A stretch of 64,000 bases of DNA from Calothrix sp. C42_A2020_038 (lineage in GTDB: Bacteria; Cyanobacteriota; Cyanobacteriia; Cyanobacteriales; Nostocaceae), in assembly GCA_015272395.1 (NCBI GenBank), contig JACYLQ010000007.1:124001-188000 (forward strand), given 5' to 3'. Both the position numbers and the translations under genes were made by a program. Shown in pieces: positions 45,495-54,741 of the stretch. The number at the start of each line of letters is the position of its first letter. The stretch's first letter is position 1. The notes beneath the pieces are model-generated. The model was not told the DNA's origin. It did not search any database and saw nothing but the letters and a program-made list of their open reading frames with translations.

Positions 45495-46439
45495 TTATTT
45501 ATTAATAATAGGTTCTATGACATAACCTGGTATAAGCACACGGTTATCTTTTATTAATGCGTGTTTAAGCGTAATATAATCATTGACATCAGCATCCAAA
45601 CTTGGTTCAAAGTAAAACATGGATTGGTCTGCGTTTGGTTGATAAGTGCGTGCTTCGATACCATGATGCCTTAAGATGCTAGCAGCTTGTTCAATACGGC
45701 GCCTTACTGTTACAGGTAATTGAATATTATCATCGAGTCCATCTGCCATCAAATCTTGGAGATACTCTAATAAATCAAGATTCTTCTCAATGCCATCCCT
45801 AGGTATTTTATCTTCATTTCGGTAAGCTGTAACTGTAATATCGATTGACTGTAAAGCTTGATAAAGATAGTTAAGCAGTTTATCTATATCTATATTTACG
45901 TTAGCAATTTCTGGTTGACTTGCTTCTAAAGCTAGATTTTCTTTATCTTTTTTAGGCTTAATAACTTGTGCTATTGTACCTCCAGTTATACCACCAATTG
46001 CGGCACCGATAAGTCCCCAATACCATCCACCTTCAAGAACTCCCGCTAACCCCCCAGCCAGTAAACTGCTAATAAATTCTCGACTTTGCTGTACTTTTTG
46101 TATCAATACTTGCTTGTAATTAGGCGCCAGAACTGCATTTTTTATCGGTGATACTAATTTTGTTGTTAATTCAGTAAATGTTGGTTGGTATACACCATTA
46201 TCTATTTGGGGTTTGACTAATAATAAAACACTTGTATACTGACTCAAAGATTGTAACATCCTGCGTGCTAGCCGTGCTTGAGGGGGAGTCAAGCTTTGCA
46301 TGTACTCGCTATTAATATCTGTAAGCGCGTTAATTTCGGTTTGAATAATTTTGACAGCAACTTCAGGCGCCATCGTTTGTTGAAGCTGAGATGTTAATTT
46401 ATCTTTTATTTGTTGGTAGTAGTTTATAAGTGTAGTCAT
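45495..46439 (-). CDS. Membrane protein with glycine-zipper segment, partner of the Hsp70-like ATPase
   Basis: This 314-residue protein has an all-helical N-terminal domain (1-110), a membrane or membrane-active stretch (about 115-155: LLAGGLAGVLEGGWYWGLIGAAIGGITGGTIAQV) rich in GxxxG patterns, and a C-terminal helical region (180-314) with LDLLEYLQDLMADGL. No specific family is recognised with confidence. The immediate junction with the Hsp70-like gene points to a two-component complex. A nucleotide-exchange or anchoring role is conceivable but unproven. Confidence 0.7.
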   Translation of the reverse strand: MTTLINYYQQIKDKLTSQLQQTMAPEVAVKIIQTEINALTDINSEYMQSLTPPQARLARRMLQSLSQYTSVLLLVKPQIDNGVYQPTFTELTTKLVSPIKNAVLAPNYKQVLIQKVQQSREFISSLLAGGLAGVLEGGWYWGLIGAAIGGITGGTIAQVIKPKKDKENLALEASQPEIANVNIDIDKLLNYLYQALQSIDITVTAYRNEDKIPRDGIEKNLDLLEYLQDLMADGLDDNIQLPVTVRRRIEQAASILRHHGIEARTYQPNADQSMFYFEPSLDADVNDYITLKHALIKDNRVLIPGYVIEPIINK

Positions 46440-46677
46440 ACTGAGGGAGAATGGGGAAAAGAAAAAGTGTTATTATATACAAACAGATTCTTAGAATCAA
46501 ATTAAATTATAGTAGTTTATGAATTTGGGCGCCGACTAATAAAAGATTGATATTTAAATTACTAGTAACAATCAACTGTACTACTTTCGACTTATTCATC
46601 ACTTGCTCCGTCAAACAGTTCATCTAAGTTACGCAATAAAATATTACATAATCATCAACAGGAAAACTACGTAATTA

Positions 46678-46709
46678 AGAGGATGTTTAAAAAGTCTAAA
46701 AATATACAT
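46678..46709 (+). repeat. 32-bp direct repeat, left copy
   Basis: Starting AGAGGATGTTTAAAAAG and ending AATATACAT, this matches 51632-51663 in the same orientation with 29 of 32 positions equal. It lies 53 bp beyond the stop of the TPR gene and marks the left side of the XPB/Bax1/TPR segment. Confidence 0.8.
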
Positions 46710-46762
46710 AATATCCCTGCTCTCGTAGGGAAGGGGTTGGGTACTTCCAGGTGACGGTACAA

Positions 46763-48604
46763 TCACAATTCCCGTTTAAAATCTTCAAGTAATTGTGGCA
46801 AATAATCATACCCATCGACACCAATAACTGCAACAATTCTAGAACGACTTTGTTGTAGCATTTGCAGAAAGGTATCTTCACCTAATTGTGATTGTAGTCT
46901 TGTTAGTAAAGATGCAGGTTTGTGCCACTCGCGCGATGCAATTTGGTTCAATAAGTACATTCCCAAAGAAGCTGTATAAACTGAACGTTCAAAGTTGGCG
47001 AGACTGTAATTACTAGAACCTAAATGAGATAGATTTAATCCCTGTAAATATAAATCTCCTGCAACTTGCGCTGCTTGAAACCCTGCTTCTAAATTTGTCA
47101 CAGCAAGCTGTAAGTCTCCTATAACTTGGTATGCTATCCCTAAACTACTCAAACATAGAGCTTTACCTTGAATATCACCAAGTTGCTCGGATAATTTTAA
47201 ACCTTGTTGTAGATAATTAATCGGCATTTCATAACTTTCAGCTTCAGCGGTTTCTTGCTGTAAGTTCATAACTTCGCTGTAACCTAAGTTTACTAATGCG
47301 TTTTCTTCACCAACTTTATCACCTGCTTGCCGACTTAATATTAACGCGCGCTGACTGTAATTTATCGCTTCGGTATAATTTTTTTCTTCAACGTAAGAGC
47401 GGCTAAGATGGTTGAGGTTGGCAATTTCGCAAGTTCTATCACCTGCACTTCGAGCTATCTCTAAGGCTCTATCATGAAAATCTTTTGCACGCTGGTTTTG
47501 ACCCATCGCGCGCTGTGAGTATCCAAGTAGTGTTAAAATTCTTGCTTTTTCTTGTGTTCCTTCAGCATTGCGTAGTGGTTCGTCCAAATAATCTAGTGCA
47601 TCACGTAGGTAGTTACCTGAAAAAGACGCGAAAATGCCACCATATAAAGGAAAATACTGCCGCTGTGAAAAAGTCCGTAATATTTGCAGCATTATTTGCC
47701 AACAGCCATCGACGTATATTTTACCAATACGCTGAAAACCATTGGCAAGCAAACTCCAAATGACGGCAAAAGTTAAAAAGGTTGAAATTGACAGTTTAGA
47801 ACCTGCCTTAACATTATAAGGTTGTTGGTCAAACCAGTGAACTAAACCACGTTGAATATATTGTAAAACTATAGCTAATTCTATCCAGTCACTTAATTGC
47901 AGCGCGCGCTGTTGTTCGGCAAACTCGATTGCTGATTTTTCTGATGCTAAAGTCCGAAACAGTGCTTGGGGTATTTCGCTTTTAACGTGTTTTGCCCAAG
48001 TTGCCCAAGGGCCACTTTCACCTGGAACACCCCCAAACCCTAATGATTCTTGCCGTTCATACATCCAACTAACTAAGTTATCTTGGACACGTTGCCATGA
48101 TGCAATACCACGTTTTATTCCGTCACATATTTGTTGTAAATTAGAATCTGCTTGTGCGTATTGCCCTAAAGACTTTGCCAACTGCTGAATTTGCTGTATG
48201 TTCAAAGGTTGCTTTTGATTTGGGTCAATCGCCCGCAATAATACACTCAGTTGTTTGTCTGCCTCTGCTGTTGTAATTTCTCTAATGGCCGATGCGGTAA
48301 CTGCACTAGCTTTGTTCTGCTCTTGGGCGCGTTGCCATTGCGCTTGAATAGTCTTTATCGCGCGTAGACTACGAGTCAGCTTGGCTTTTTTGAGTTCGTC
48401 CTTTTCCGAGTCAACACTTTGCTGGGTAGAATTAACTTGCTCACCCAACACCATCTCAAATACTTCCGCAGTATCGACAGTGACTCCTTTGAGCAACATT
48501 TGGTAAACCTGCTCAACAGAACTAATCTTACCTTTTAAGGTGGCTTCAACAATTTCCGAGATCAAAGCCAGATATTTATCGCCCAACGTGTGAGAATCAG
48601 ACAC
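46763..48604 (-). CDS. Tetratricopeptide-repeat protein with N-terminal conserved helical region
   Basis: Start choice: GTG at 48604 (SDSHTLGDKYLALISEIVEATLKG). The in-frame extension to 48739 adds 45 residues of unrelated, basic and Cys-rich character. The 613-residue product has a conserved N-terminal region (about 1-330) and a C-terminal TPR array (about 340-560) with units like RILTLLGYSQRAMGQNQRAKDFHDRALEIARSAGD, NLNHLSRSYVEEKNYTEAINYSQRALILSRQAGD and LCLSSLGIAYQVIGDLQLAVTNLEAGFQAAQ. TPR arrays mediate protein binding. It is divergent from the helicase gene (spacer about 240 bp) and in the repeat-bounded segment. No enzymatic motif is seen. Confidence 0.78.
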   Translation of the reverse strand: MSDSHTLGDKYLALISEIVEATLKGKISSVEQVYQMLLKGVTVDTAEVFEMVLGEQVNSTQQSVDSEKDELKKAKLTRSLRAIKTIQAQWQRAQEQNKASAVTASAIREITTAEADKQLSVLLRAIDPNQKQPLNIQQIQQLAKSLGQYAQADSNLQQICDGIKRGIASWQRVQDNLVSWMYERQESLGFGGVPGESGPWATWAKHVKSEIPQALFRTLASEKSAIEFAEQQRALQLSDWIELAIVLQYIQRGLVHWFDQQPYNVKAGSKLSISTFLTFAVIWSLLANGFQRIGKIYVDGCWQIMLQILRTFSQRQYFPLYGGIFASFSGNYLRDALDYLDEPLRNAEGTQEKARILTLLGYSQRAMGQNQRAKDFHDRALEIARSAGDRTCEIANLNHLSRSYVEEKNYTEAINYSQRALILSRQAGDKVGEENALVNLGYSEVMNLQQETAEAESYEMPINYLQQGLKLSEQLGDIQGKALCLSSLGIAYQVIGDLQLAVTNLEAGFQAAQVAGDLYLQGLNLSHLGSSNYSLANFERSVYTASLGMYLLNQIASREWHKPASLLTRLQSQLGEDTFLQMLQQSRSRIVAVIGVDGYDYLPQLLEDFKREL

Positions 48605-48843
48605 AGCAAAATACGAATAGCAGCAATTTAATTCTAGCGTTAGGTTGGGTGTTGTTTTTTGAAAATGTAAACCACCAGGTCTTGTCTTTGTCACCGTTGA
48701 ACCCGTTCGCACATCCCTAGTGAGGAAGAACACCAGCAAACTGAAAGAAGTATTTTTTTCTTCCTTAAAGTCGAAGCAGATAAATATACGCTTTTTGCGT
48801 TATTAGTAAGTTAAGTGATACAACAACGGGAACCGCGAAAAAA

Positions 48844-50358
48844 ATGGCTCGCACCCCTACTTTAACTTTTGATCGTGGCACATTAATTTTGCATCCACCA
48901 CCCCGTGGTAAAGCTTGGATGGACTTTGCCACATGGGATGACAGGGTAGAAAAATTTCGCATTCCTGCGATTCACTACCGCACATTAGTTGAATCCTTAC
49001 AAGCTGAGAATATAATTTTCATTGATGATGCCAAAGCATTTTATCCAGTAGACCTGGTTGCAAGTCTTGAAATGGAACCTTACCAGCACCAAAGCGAAGC
49101 TTTAGCAGCTTGGAAGTTGGCAGGGAGACAAGGTGTTGTAGTGCTGCCAACAGCAGCAGGAAAGACATATTTAGCGCAAATGGCAATGCAATCAACACCA
49201 CGAACTACGTTGATTGTGGTACCAACGCTCGATTTAATGCATCAATGGTACGCGCATCTGAAAGCAGCATTTCCCGATGCGGATATTGGTTTATTAGGAG
49301 GAGGTTCGCGCGATAAAACTCCAATATTAGTGGCAACGTATGATAGTGCAGCGATACATGCGGAAACGCTGGGTAACATGTATGCGCTAGTTATTTTTGA
49401 TGAGTGTCATCATTTACCAACAGATTTTAATCGGGTAATTGCTGAGTATACAATTGCTCCTTACCGTTTAGGTTTGTCAGCGACTCCGGAACGTAGTGAC
49501 GGCAAACATACTGATTTAAATATACTGATTGGTAGGGAGGTATATCGTAAGCGTGCGGAGGATTTAGCAGGGAAAGCGTTAGCTGAACACGAAATTATCC
49601 AAATCAAAGTCAAGCTATCGCAGCAAGAGCGCGAGAGATACGATAAATTAATTCAAATTCGTAATGATTTTTTAAGAGAATCAAAAATATCTTTGGGTAG
49701 TCTTCAAGGATGGCAAAATTTTGTTATGGCTAGCGCACGCTCGCAAGCTGGGCGTAAGGCAATGTTAGCACACCGTGAAGCCAAGGAAATTGCTTTGGGT
49801 ACTGATGGCAAAATTAGAATCCTTGCGGATTTATTATCAGAGCATTATCCGGAGAGAATACTAATTTTTACTGCTGACAATGCGACAGTATATAAAATTT
49901 CTAATGAGTTTTTAATTCCCGCAATTACCCATCAAACACCTGTGAAGGAACGACATGAGATTTTAACTAAGTTTAAGGAGGGAGAGTATAAAAGTTTGGT
50001 TGCTTCCCATGTGTTAAATGAAGGTGTTGATGTACCGGCCGCGCGTGTCGCTATTATTTTATCTGGTACAGGTTCAGTTAGGGAATATACGCAGAGATTG
50101 GGAAGAGTTTTGAGGAAGGGACAGGTTGAGAATAAACAAGCGATTTTGTATGAAGTAGTGACTGAGGATACTAGTGAAGAGGGAACATCGGCAAGAAGAA
50201 GAAACGAACAGCAAAGAGCGCAAAGAACAGAAAGAAAACAAGAAGAGAAAGAACAAGAATTAAGGGTTGTTTATGGCACTGGTCAACCAAAAACTCAACG
50301 TGCGGCTGAACAGTTAGCACTATGGAAGGATAATGTTGTCAGTGATGATTCGGGATAA
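48844..50358 (+). CDS. XPB-like (Rad25-type) SF2 DNA helicase
   Basis: The protein has 504 residues. Helicase motifs appear in order: Walker A VVLPTAAGKTYLA (about residue 100), VPTLDLMHQW (Ia), FDECHH (II, about 185), GLSATPERSDG (III), then IRILADLLSEHYPERILIFTA (IV), VASHVLNEGVDVPAA (V) and YTQRLGRVLRKG (VI). The small N-terminal domain (about 1-75) and the GREVYRKRAEDL-containing thumb region fit archaeal-type XPB proteins. The adjacent downstream gene encodes the Bax1/DUF790 nuclease that partners XPB in archaea, so a DNA repair or unwinding role is inferred. The tail (about 450-490) is highly charged, Glu/Arg/Gln-rich. Confidence 0.92.
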   Translation: MARTPTLTFDRGTLILHPPPRGKAWMDFATWDDRVEKFRIPAIHYRTLVESLQAENIIFIDDAKAFYPVDLVASLEMEPYQHQSEALAAWKLAGRQGVVVLPTAAGKTYLAQMAMQSTPRTTLIVVPTLDLMHQWYAHLKAAFPDADIGLLGGGSRDKTPILVATYDSAAIHAETLGNMYALVIFDECHHLPTDFNRVIAEYTIAPYRLGLSATPERSDGKHTDLNILIGREVYRKRAEDLAGKALAEHEIIQIKVKLSQQERERYDKLIQIRNDFLRESKISLGSLQGWQNFVMASARSQAGRKAMLAHREAKEIALGTDGKIRILADLLSEHYPERILIFTADNATVYKISNEFLIPAITHQTPVKERHEILTKFKEGEYKSLVASHVLNEGVDVPAARVAIILSGTGSVREYTQRLGRVLRKGQVENKQAILYEVVTEDTSEEGTSARRRNEQQRAQRTERKQEEKEQELRVVYGTGQPKTQRAAEQLALWKDNVVSDDSG

Positions 50359-50420
50359 TCCTAATTTCTAAAACAAATGTTGTCAGTGATGATTCGGGAT
50401 AATCCTAATTTCTAAAACAA
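50333..50420 (+). repeat. 44-bp exact tandem duplication at the XPB-Bax1 junction
   Basis: The 44 bp from 50333 to 50376 (ATGTTGTCAGTGATGATTCG...) are repeated exactly at 50377-50420, and a third partial copy begins with the start codon of the next gene (ATGTTGCC). The first copy includes the last codons and stop of the helicase. The unit is not a multiple of three. Confidence 0.95.
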
Positions 50421-51644
50421 ATGTTGCCTACTGATTTACTGATTTATCGCCAAAATGGGGAACAAATTATACCCAAACGCTTGAAAATTGATGCCAAAAG
50501 TTTAGAGTTGGCAACTGAGTTGATTAATTGCTTTATTAATATGCAAGGTAAAACTCAAGGTGATTTGGAACGACAATTGTCTGAGTTGGAGGGTGAAAGT
50601 ACTGATTATCGAGTGAAGCGAGGTTTGGCTTATATTCTTAAAAGCAGCTTCTGCAATTTTGAGGTTGTCAGTCCTATTGAACCACAAATGCTACGTGAAC
50701 GTGTATTCGCACGCGCGGCTTTAGCTGTTCCCAGTGTGCAACAAACCCAGTCTACACTCACATATGTGGCTGATTTGTTAAGTCAAGAACTCGAACGTGA
50801 GGTATTGTCAGAACAAGTCAAATCCGGTTTGTATGCCGATTTATCGGAAAATAAAATATTGACTGCTTTTGAGGAACCATTACCAGAAGGTTTGATACAC
50901 CGATATAATCTTTCCCAAGTCCAAGGAATATTTTACAAAGCGAGTCAGTTAGTTATCAACGCCCATCGTAATAATCCTGGTGAATATAAACTTTTATTTC
51001 GATATTTGAAATTATTTCAGTTGATGGCTTATATCGAAGGTGACGCTGACCACGGGTTTACTATTACTATCGACGGTCCAGTCAGTTTGTTTAGTCCTAG
51101 TACTAGGTATGGGTTAGCAATAGCTAAATTAATTCCTGCTATTCTTCATGTCACAAAATGGAGTCTTGCGGCAACATTACAAACGCGCGATGTTTATAAT
51201 GATGCTTGGAAAACAGGAAGATTCACCTTGAACTCCGCAGATTGTGGTTTAGTTACGCATTATCCACCTGGTAAACCATACGACAGTATGATCGAAGCAT
51301 CGTTCGCTGATAAATGGGATTCGCTTAAAACCGAATGGCAATTAGAACGTGAAGTCGATTTAATCCCAATTCCCGGTAGCGTCATGATTCCTGATTTTCG
51401 TCTTGTTCATCCAGACGGTAGAGATTATCTATTAGAAATTGTCGGATACTGGCGCCCAGAATATCTACAAAAGAAGTTTTCTCAAGTTAGACGCTCAGGA
51501 TGCAATAATTTAATATTGGCTATTTCCGAAAGATTAAACTTAGAAAAAGCTGGTGTCAAATTAACCAATGTCCCCGCGCGTATCGTTTGGTTTAAAGATA
51601 AATTACAACCAAAAGCTGTATTAGCAGTATTAGAGGATGTTTAA
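50421..51644 (+). CDS. Bax1/DUF790 family nuclease, XPB partner
   Basis: The product has 407 residues. The N-terminal pattern (LLIYRQNGEQIIPKRLK ... LELATELINCFINMQGKTQGDLERQLSELEGESTDYRVKRGLAYILKSSFC) is that of DUF790. The C terminus carries a PD-(D/E)xK-like nuclease core: IPDFRLVHPDG (Asp, about 323) and YLLEIVGYW (Glu, about 338), with a Lys-rich YLQKKFSQVRR after it. DUF790 includes Bax1, which binds and assists the XPB helicase in archaea; here the gene follows the XPB-like gene after 62 bp. The stop overlaps the right copy of the 32-bp repeat. Involvement in nucleotide-excision-type repair is an inference from the archaeal pair. Confidence 0.88.
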   Translation: MLPTDLLIYRQNGEQIIPKRLKIDAKSLELATELINCFINMQGKTQGDLERQLSELEGESTDYRVKRGLAYILKSSFCNFEVVSPIEPQMLRERVFARAALAVPSVQQTQSTLTYVADLLSQELEREVLSEQVKSGLYADLSENKILTAFEEPLPEGLIHRYNLSQVQGIFYKASQLVINAHRNNPGEYKLLFRYLKLFQLMAYIEGDADHGFTITIDGPVSLFSPSTRYGLAIAKLIPAILHVTKWSLAATLQTRDVYNDAWKTGRFTLNSADCGLVTHYPPGKPYDSMIEASFADKWDSLKTEWQLEREVDLIPIPGSVMIPDFRLVHPDGRDYLLEIVGYWRPEYLQKKFSQVRRSGCNNLILAISERLNLEKAGVKLTNVPARIVWFKDKLQPKAVLAVLEDV

Positions 51645-51663
51645 AAACTCATAAAATATACAT
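51632..51663 (+). repeat. 32-bp direct repeat, right copy
   Basis: Beginning AGAGGATGTTTAAAAAC, it supplies the final codons (EDV) and stop of the Bax1 gene. It repeats 46678-46709 with three mismatches and the same orientation, 4.95 kb apart. Confidence 0.8.
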
Positions 51664-51722
51664 TCAACCCCCTCTGATAAATCTCTCCCCGAAGTGAGGA
51701 TAGGCTTTGAAACAATAATTTT

Positions 51723-52478
51723 TTATTTATTATCTTTGGCGCCTAGCATGTGTAAGATACGTTCAGCGTTATCTAAATCGCCGATGACCCTTCGTATTGG
51801 TTGCGGATAAACTTTGACTAAAGTAGGTGTAGCTGATATTTGATTCGCTTCTGCAAGTTCAGGATGGGTTAAAACATCGATTACTTTGAGTGTGTAAGGA
51901 TGACTCAGGTATTTTTCTAATAACTCGTGGAGTAATTTTAATATACGTTCGGTGTTTGGACTTCTTCCTGCTACAAATAATCTAAGTACGTAAGCTTGGG
52001 CATTTTGTTCATTTATGGCTGGTAATATTATTGGAGCCTTCAGTTCAGATTCAACTAAGTCGGCACGGACAATTAAATCATGGTCTTCCCAAAGTTGAGG
52101 AAATGTTGAACGGTGTGTAGATAATACAACGCTATCGCACAAACCTTCTCTCCACGGCGCCTTTTGCCAAACTAAATCATTAGTATCAAAAATAGCGTTT
52201 AGCAAAGCTTGATGTTTGAGTACTGCTGGATATGCTTCAGCAAATGTTTGTATTTTCTGAGTTCGTGGGTCTAGCCAATGGTCAATGGTGGCTGTATAAC
52301 AAGGAACTAAAAAATGTGGTGGTTCTGGTAAATCTAAAATCCTCTGTAAAGTTGTACACAAGTGCAAATGCCATCTGCCCTGTTTACTGGGGTCAATACA
52401 GTAGAGCATATCTCCTCCAGGTGTGAACAGCGCAATGCCTTTAAACAACTTAGGTAGTGATGAGGGATTTTGTGTCAA
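51723..52478 (-). CDS. KaiB-like domain protein with an N-terminal extension
   Basis: The protein has 251 residues. The C-terminal 85 (about 162-245: YVLRLFVAGRSPNTERILKLLHELLEKY, then YTLKVIDVLTHPELAEANQISATPTLVKVYP) have the KaiB/SasA-N thioredoxin-like pattern, including the PTLVK strand. The N-terminal 160 residues (FKGIALFTPGGDMLYCIDPSKQGRWHLHLC ...) match no fold I recognise. A stand-alone KaiB is about 100 residues, so this is a fusion. It could take part in clock-related or redox-type protein contacts. No kaiA or kaiC is present in the window. A tandem AGATTTT repeat lies upstream. Confidence 0.85.
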   Translation of the reverse strand: MTQNPSSLPKLFKGIALFTPGGDMLYCIDPSKQGRWHLHLCTTLQRILDLPEPPHFLVPCYTATIDHWLDPRTQKIQTFAEAYPAVLKHQALLNAIFDTNDLVWQKAPWREGLCDSVVLSTHRSTFPQLWEDHDLIVRADLVESELKAPIILPAINEQNAQAYVLRLFVAGRSPNTERILKLLHELLEKYLSHPYTLKVIDVLTHPELAEANQISATPTLVKVYPQPIRRVIGDLDNAERILHMLGAKDNK

Positions 52479-52489
52479 CAGCGTTTGGT

Positions 52490-52557
52490 TTTTAGATTTT
52501 AGATTTTAGATTTTAGATTTTAGATTTGGGATTTGGGATTTAATCCCAAATCCCAAA
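52490..52557. repeat. Heptamer AGATTTT tandem repeats plus palindrome
   Basis: About five tandem TTTTAGA heptamers (52490-52527) run into a palindrome built from GATTTGGGATT and AATCCCAAATC. It separates the start of the KaiB-like gene from the end of pilT. This is STRR-like; the hairpin may end pilT transcription. Confidence 0.8.
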
Positions 52558-52567
52558 TTCACGATTG

Positions 52568-53881
52568 TTAAACTCGACCTCTCAGGAATTGTGCCATTTC
52601 GTTAGGGGTTGGTGACATTTCCAAGGCAGTTTCTTCGGTGATTCGACCTTCTTGGTAGAGATTGAGCAATGCTTGATTCATGGTAATCATACCGTCGAAG
52701 CTTGCTTGCTTCATTAATTCGCCGATTTCATCATACTTACCATCTTTAATCCACTCTTTAACAGCATCGGTGTTAATTAGGATATCGTGGAATGCCGCGC
52801 GTTTACCATCGGTTGTACGACATAATCCTTGTGCGATTACTGCCACCAAGGATTCTGCAACAGCAACGCGCATTGCATCCTGTTCTTCAGCTGAGTAAAG
52901 GTTCAAAATACGTTCAATCGTTTTGACAGCACTGTTGGTGTGCAGGGTTCCCATTACTAAGTGTCCTGTTTGCGCGGCTTTAAGTGCAGTATTGACAGTT
53001 TCCTTATCACGCATTTCACCCACGAGTATGACATCTGGGTCTTCCCGTAACGCTGCTTTCAAAGCATTGTCAAACTTACGCGTATGCATTCCGACTTCGC
53101 GCTGCTTAATTAATGATTTCTTACTTTGGTGAACAAATTCGATCGGGTCTTCGATGGTAATAATGTGTCGAGGCATTTCATTATTCATGTAGTCCATCAT
53201 TGCAGCCATTGTGGTTGATTTACCCGAACCTGTTGGACCTGTAACCAGAATCAGGCCTTTGTGGTAATGACAAACATCGCGGAACACGGGAGGAAGACGC
53301 AATTGTTCCATTGTTAAAATTTTCAATGGAATTAATCGCAGTACCATTGCATAACCCAGCAGTGAATCGAAAACGTTAATCCGCACGCGCGCAAATTCAT
53401 ACTGTGTGGCGCCATCAAATTCGAGGTTTTCTTGAAAGCGGCGAATTTCTTCTTCAGTCATTATTTCCCGCAACCAACACATAAAGGTTTCTTTGTCAGT
53501 TTTGGGATATTCGGTTGGCTCAATTTCACCTCGGTTACGAAATCGTGGCACTTCACCTACACCCAAATGGATATCTGAAAATCCTTTATCAAACGCTTCT
53601 TTGATGATTTTCTCCATCGTCAAGCGATTTGGATTGCTTTGCACATGCCCATTATTATGTGCTGTCGGTGGAGTACCCGGACGGTGAGCGACAGCACTAT
53701 TCGATGCTGTTGGTGCTGGAGGTATTCCAGGAGGAGCAACCCTTGTACTTTTTTCAGCAGACATGTCTAAAGTTTGTGTTGCCTGTCGTTGTGTACTCAT
53801 TGATGGTGGTGGTGGTGGCGCCGGGGGGATACCGCGAGGTACTGTCGGAGTTGGGCTTGATGCACGAACTATGTCTGTCAT
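52568..53881 (-). CDS. pilT: Twitching motility ATPase PilT
   Basis: The retraction ATPase of type IV pili has 437 residues. A Pro-rich tail at 1-90 (PRGIPPAPPPPPS) is longer than in most PilT proteins. The core then has ILVTGPTGSGKSTTMAAM (Walker A, about 216-230), IITIEDPIEFVH (Asp box), REDPDVILVGEMRDKETVNTALKAAQTGHLV (Walker B and His box) and MGTLHTNSAVKTIERI. The typical PilT helix AIAQGLCRT is also visible. No other pilus genes are near. The gene stands alone after a repeat-rich spacer. Confidence 0.95.
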   Translation of the reverse strand: MTDIVRASSPTPTVPRGIPPAPPPPPSMSTQRQATQTLDMSAEKSTRVAPPGIPPAPTASNSAVAHRPGTPPTAHNNGHVQSNPNRLTMEKIIKEAFDKGFSDIHLGVGEVPRFRNRGEIEPTEYPKTDKETFMCWLREIMTEEEIRRFQENLEFDGATQYEFARVRINVFDSLLGYAMVLRLIPLKILTMEQLRLPPVFRDVCHYHKGLILVTGPTGSGKSTTMAAMMDYMNNEMPRHIITIEDPIEFVHQSKKSLIKQREVGMHTRKFDNALKAALREDPDVILVGEMRDKETVNTALKAAQTGHLVMGTLHTNSAVKTIERILNLYSAEEQDAMRVAVAESLVAVIAQGLCRTTDGKRAAFHDILINTDAVKEWIKDGKYDEIGELMKQASFDGMITMNQALLNLYQEGRITEETALEMSPTPNEMAQFLRGRV

Positions 53882-54741
53882 ATATCTTTACTTTTTAAAT
53901 GAATATTGATTGATTTGATTCATATTTTTTGAGGACGCGATTCAGGTGCCAACATCTAGAAGCGGAACATGAAAACTAATTATTTACCCTAAAAGATTAA
54001 GGTGTTCAATTACATGAGCAACTGTTGTATTAAATATTTCATCAAGAATGAATCTTGTGAATCTATATAATTCCTATCCGCCTCTATTTACTTGTTTAAC
54101 ACATTTGCTTCCAGAAGTAATCTCAGTGATTATTCTGAAGTTTTTATGTATAAATAAATAAGATAATAACTATCATAATACAGTTCGGTTCACGTTTTTT
54201 TACCAGAACTGATCCCCCAACAAGGACGCTAACTGTAAAAAATCTACTTCAGAATTAGCTCCTGCCTCCCCCTTCCCTTTGAGGGAAGGAGGGTTAGGTT
54301 ATTTGGCGCCTATATATTAGGTATTTCAAAAAATATTAGAAAGTTTTTGAGGCTCTATATTTTGAACTTCTTAATTAATCAGTCAAAATCTAGATTAAAC
54401 AATTTTGCTTTTATGAGAATGGGGGTGAGTTTTAATAAGAAATGTTAAGCTGTTCAGTAATTAAGTCTGTCAAAGGGAATTATAAATTTAGCGTTATTTC
54501 AAGTTTTATTCCCTATGACAGATGCCGATAAAGGATGCTTGACGGTAGTGAACGAGAGATATCGATTCATAATTACGAAAGATTAACTGTAAAGTTTATT
54601 AAATAAATGCTCATCTTTACGAATCCTTTTTATATACTAAATTTCTATCGAAGGCTGATCCCCGACGAAATTGCTGTTTGGTTTAATCGTTGAGTTTCTG
54701 TTGGATAGTTGATTTCTGCTGTGTATTTGGGAGGAAAAGTT
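53882..54741. other. Intergenic region with a G/C-rich palindromic repeat
   Basis: This roughly 860-bp spacer between divergent genes has no supported gene. A hairpin made of CCTCCCCCTTCCCT and AGGGAAGGAGGG (54265-54293) is of the kind seen again at 60519-60602. GGAGG (54730-54734) is the ribosome-binding site of the next gene. Confidence 0.5.
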
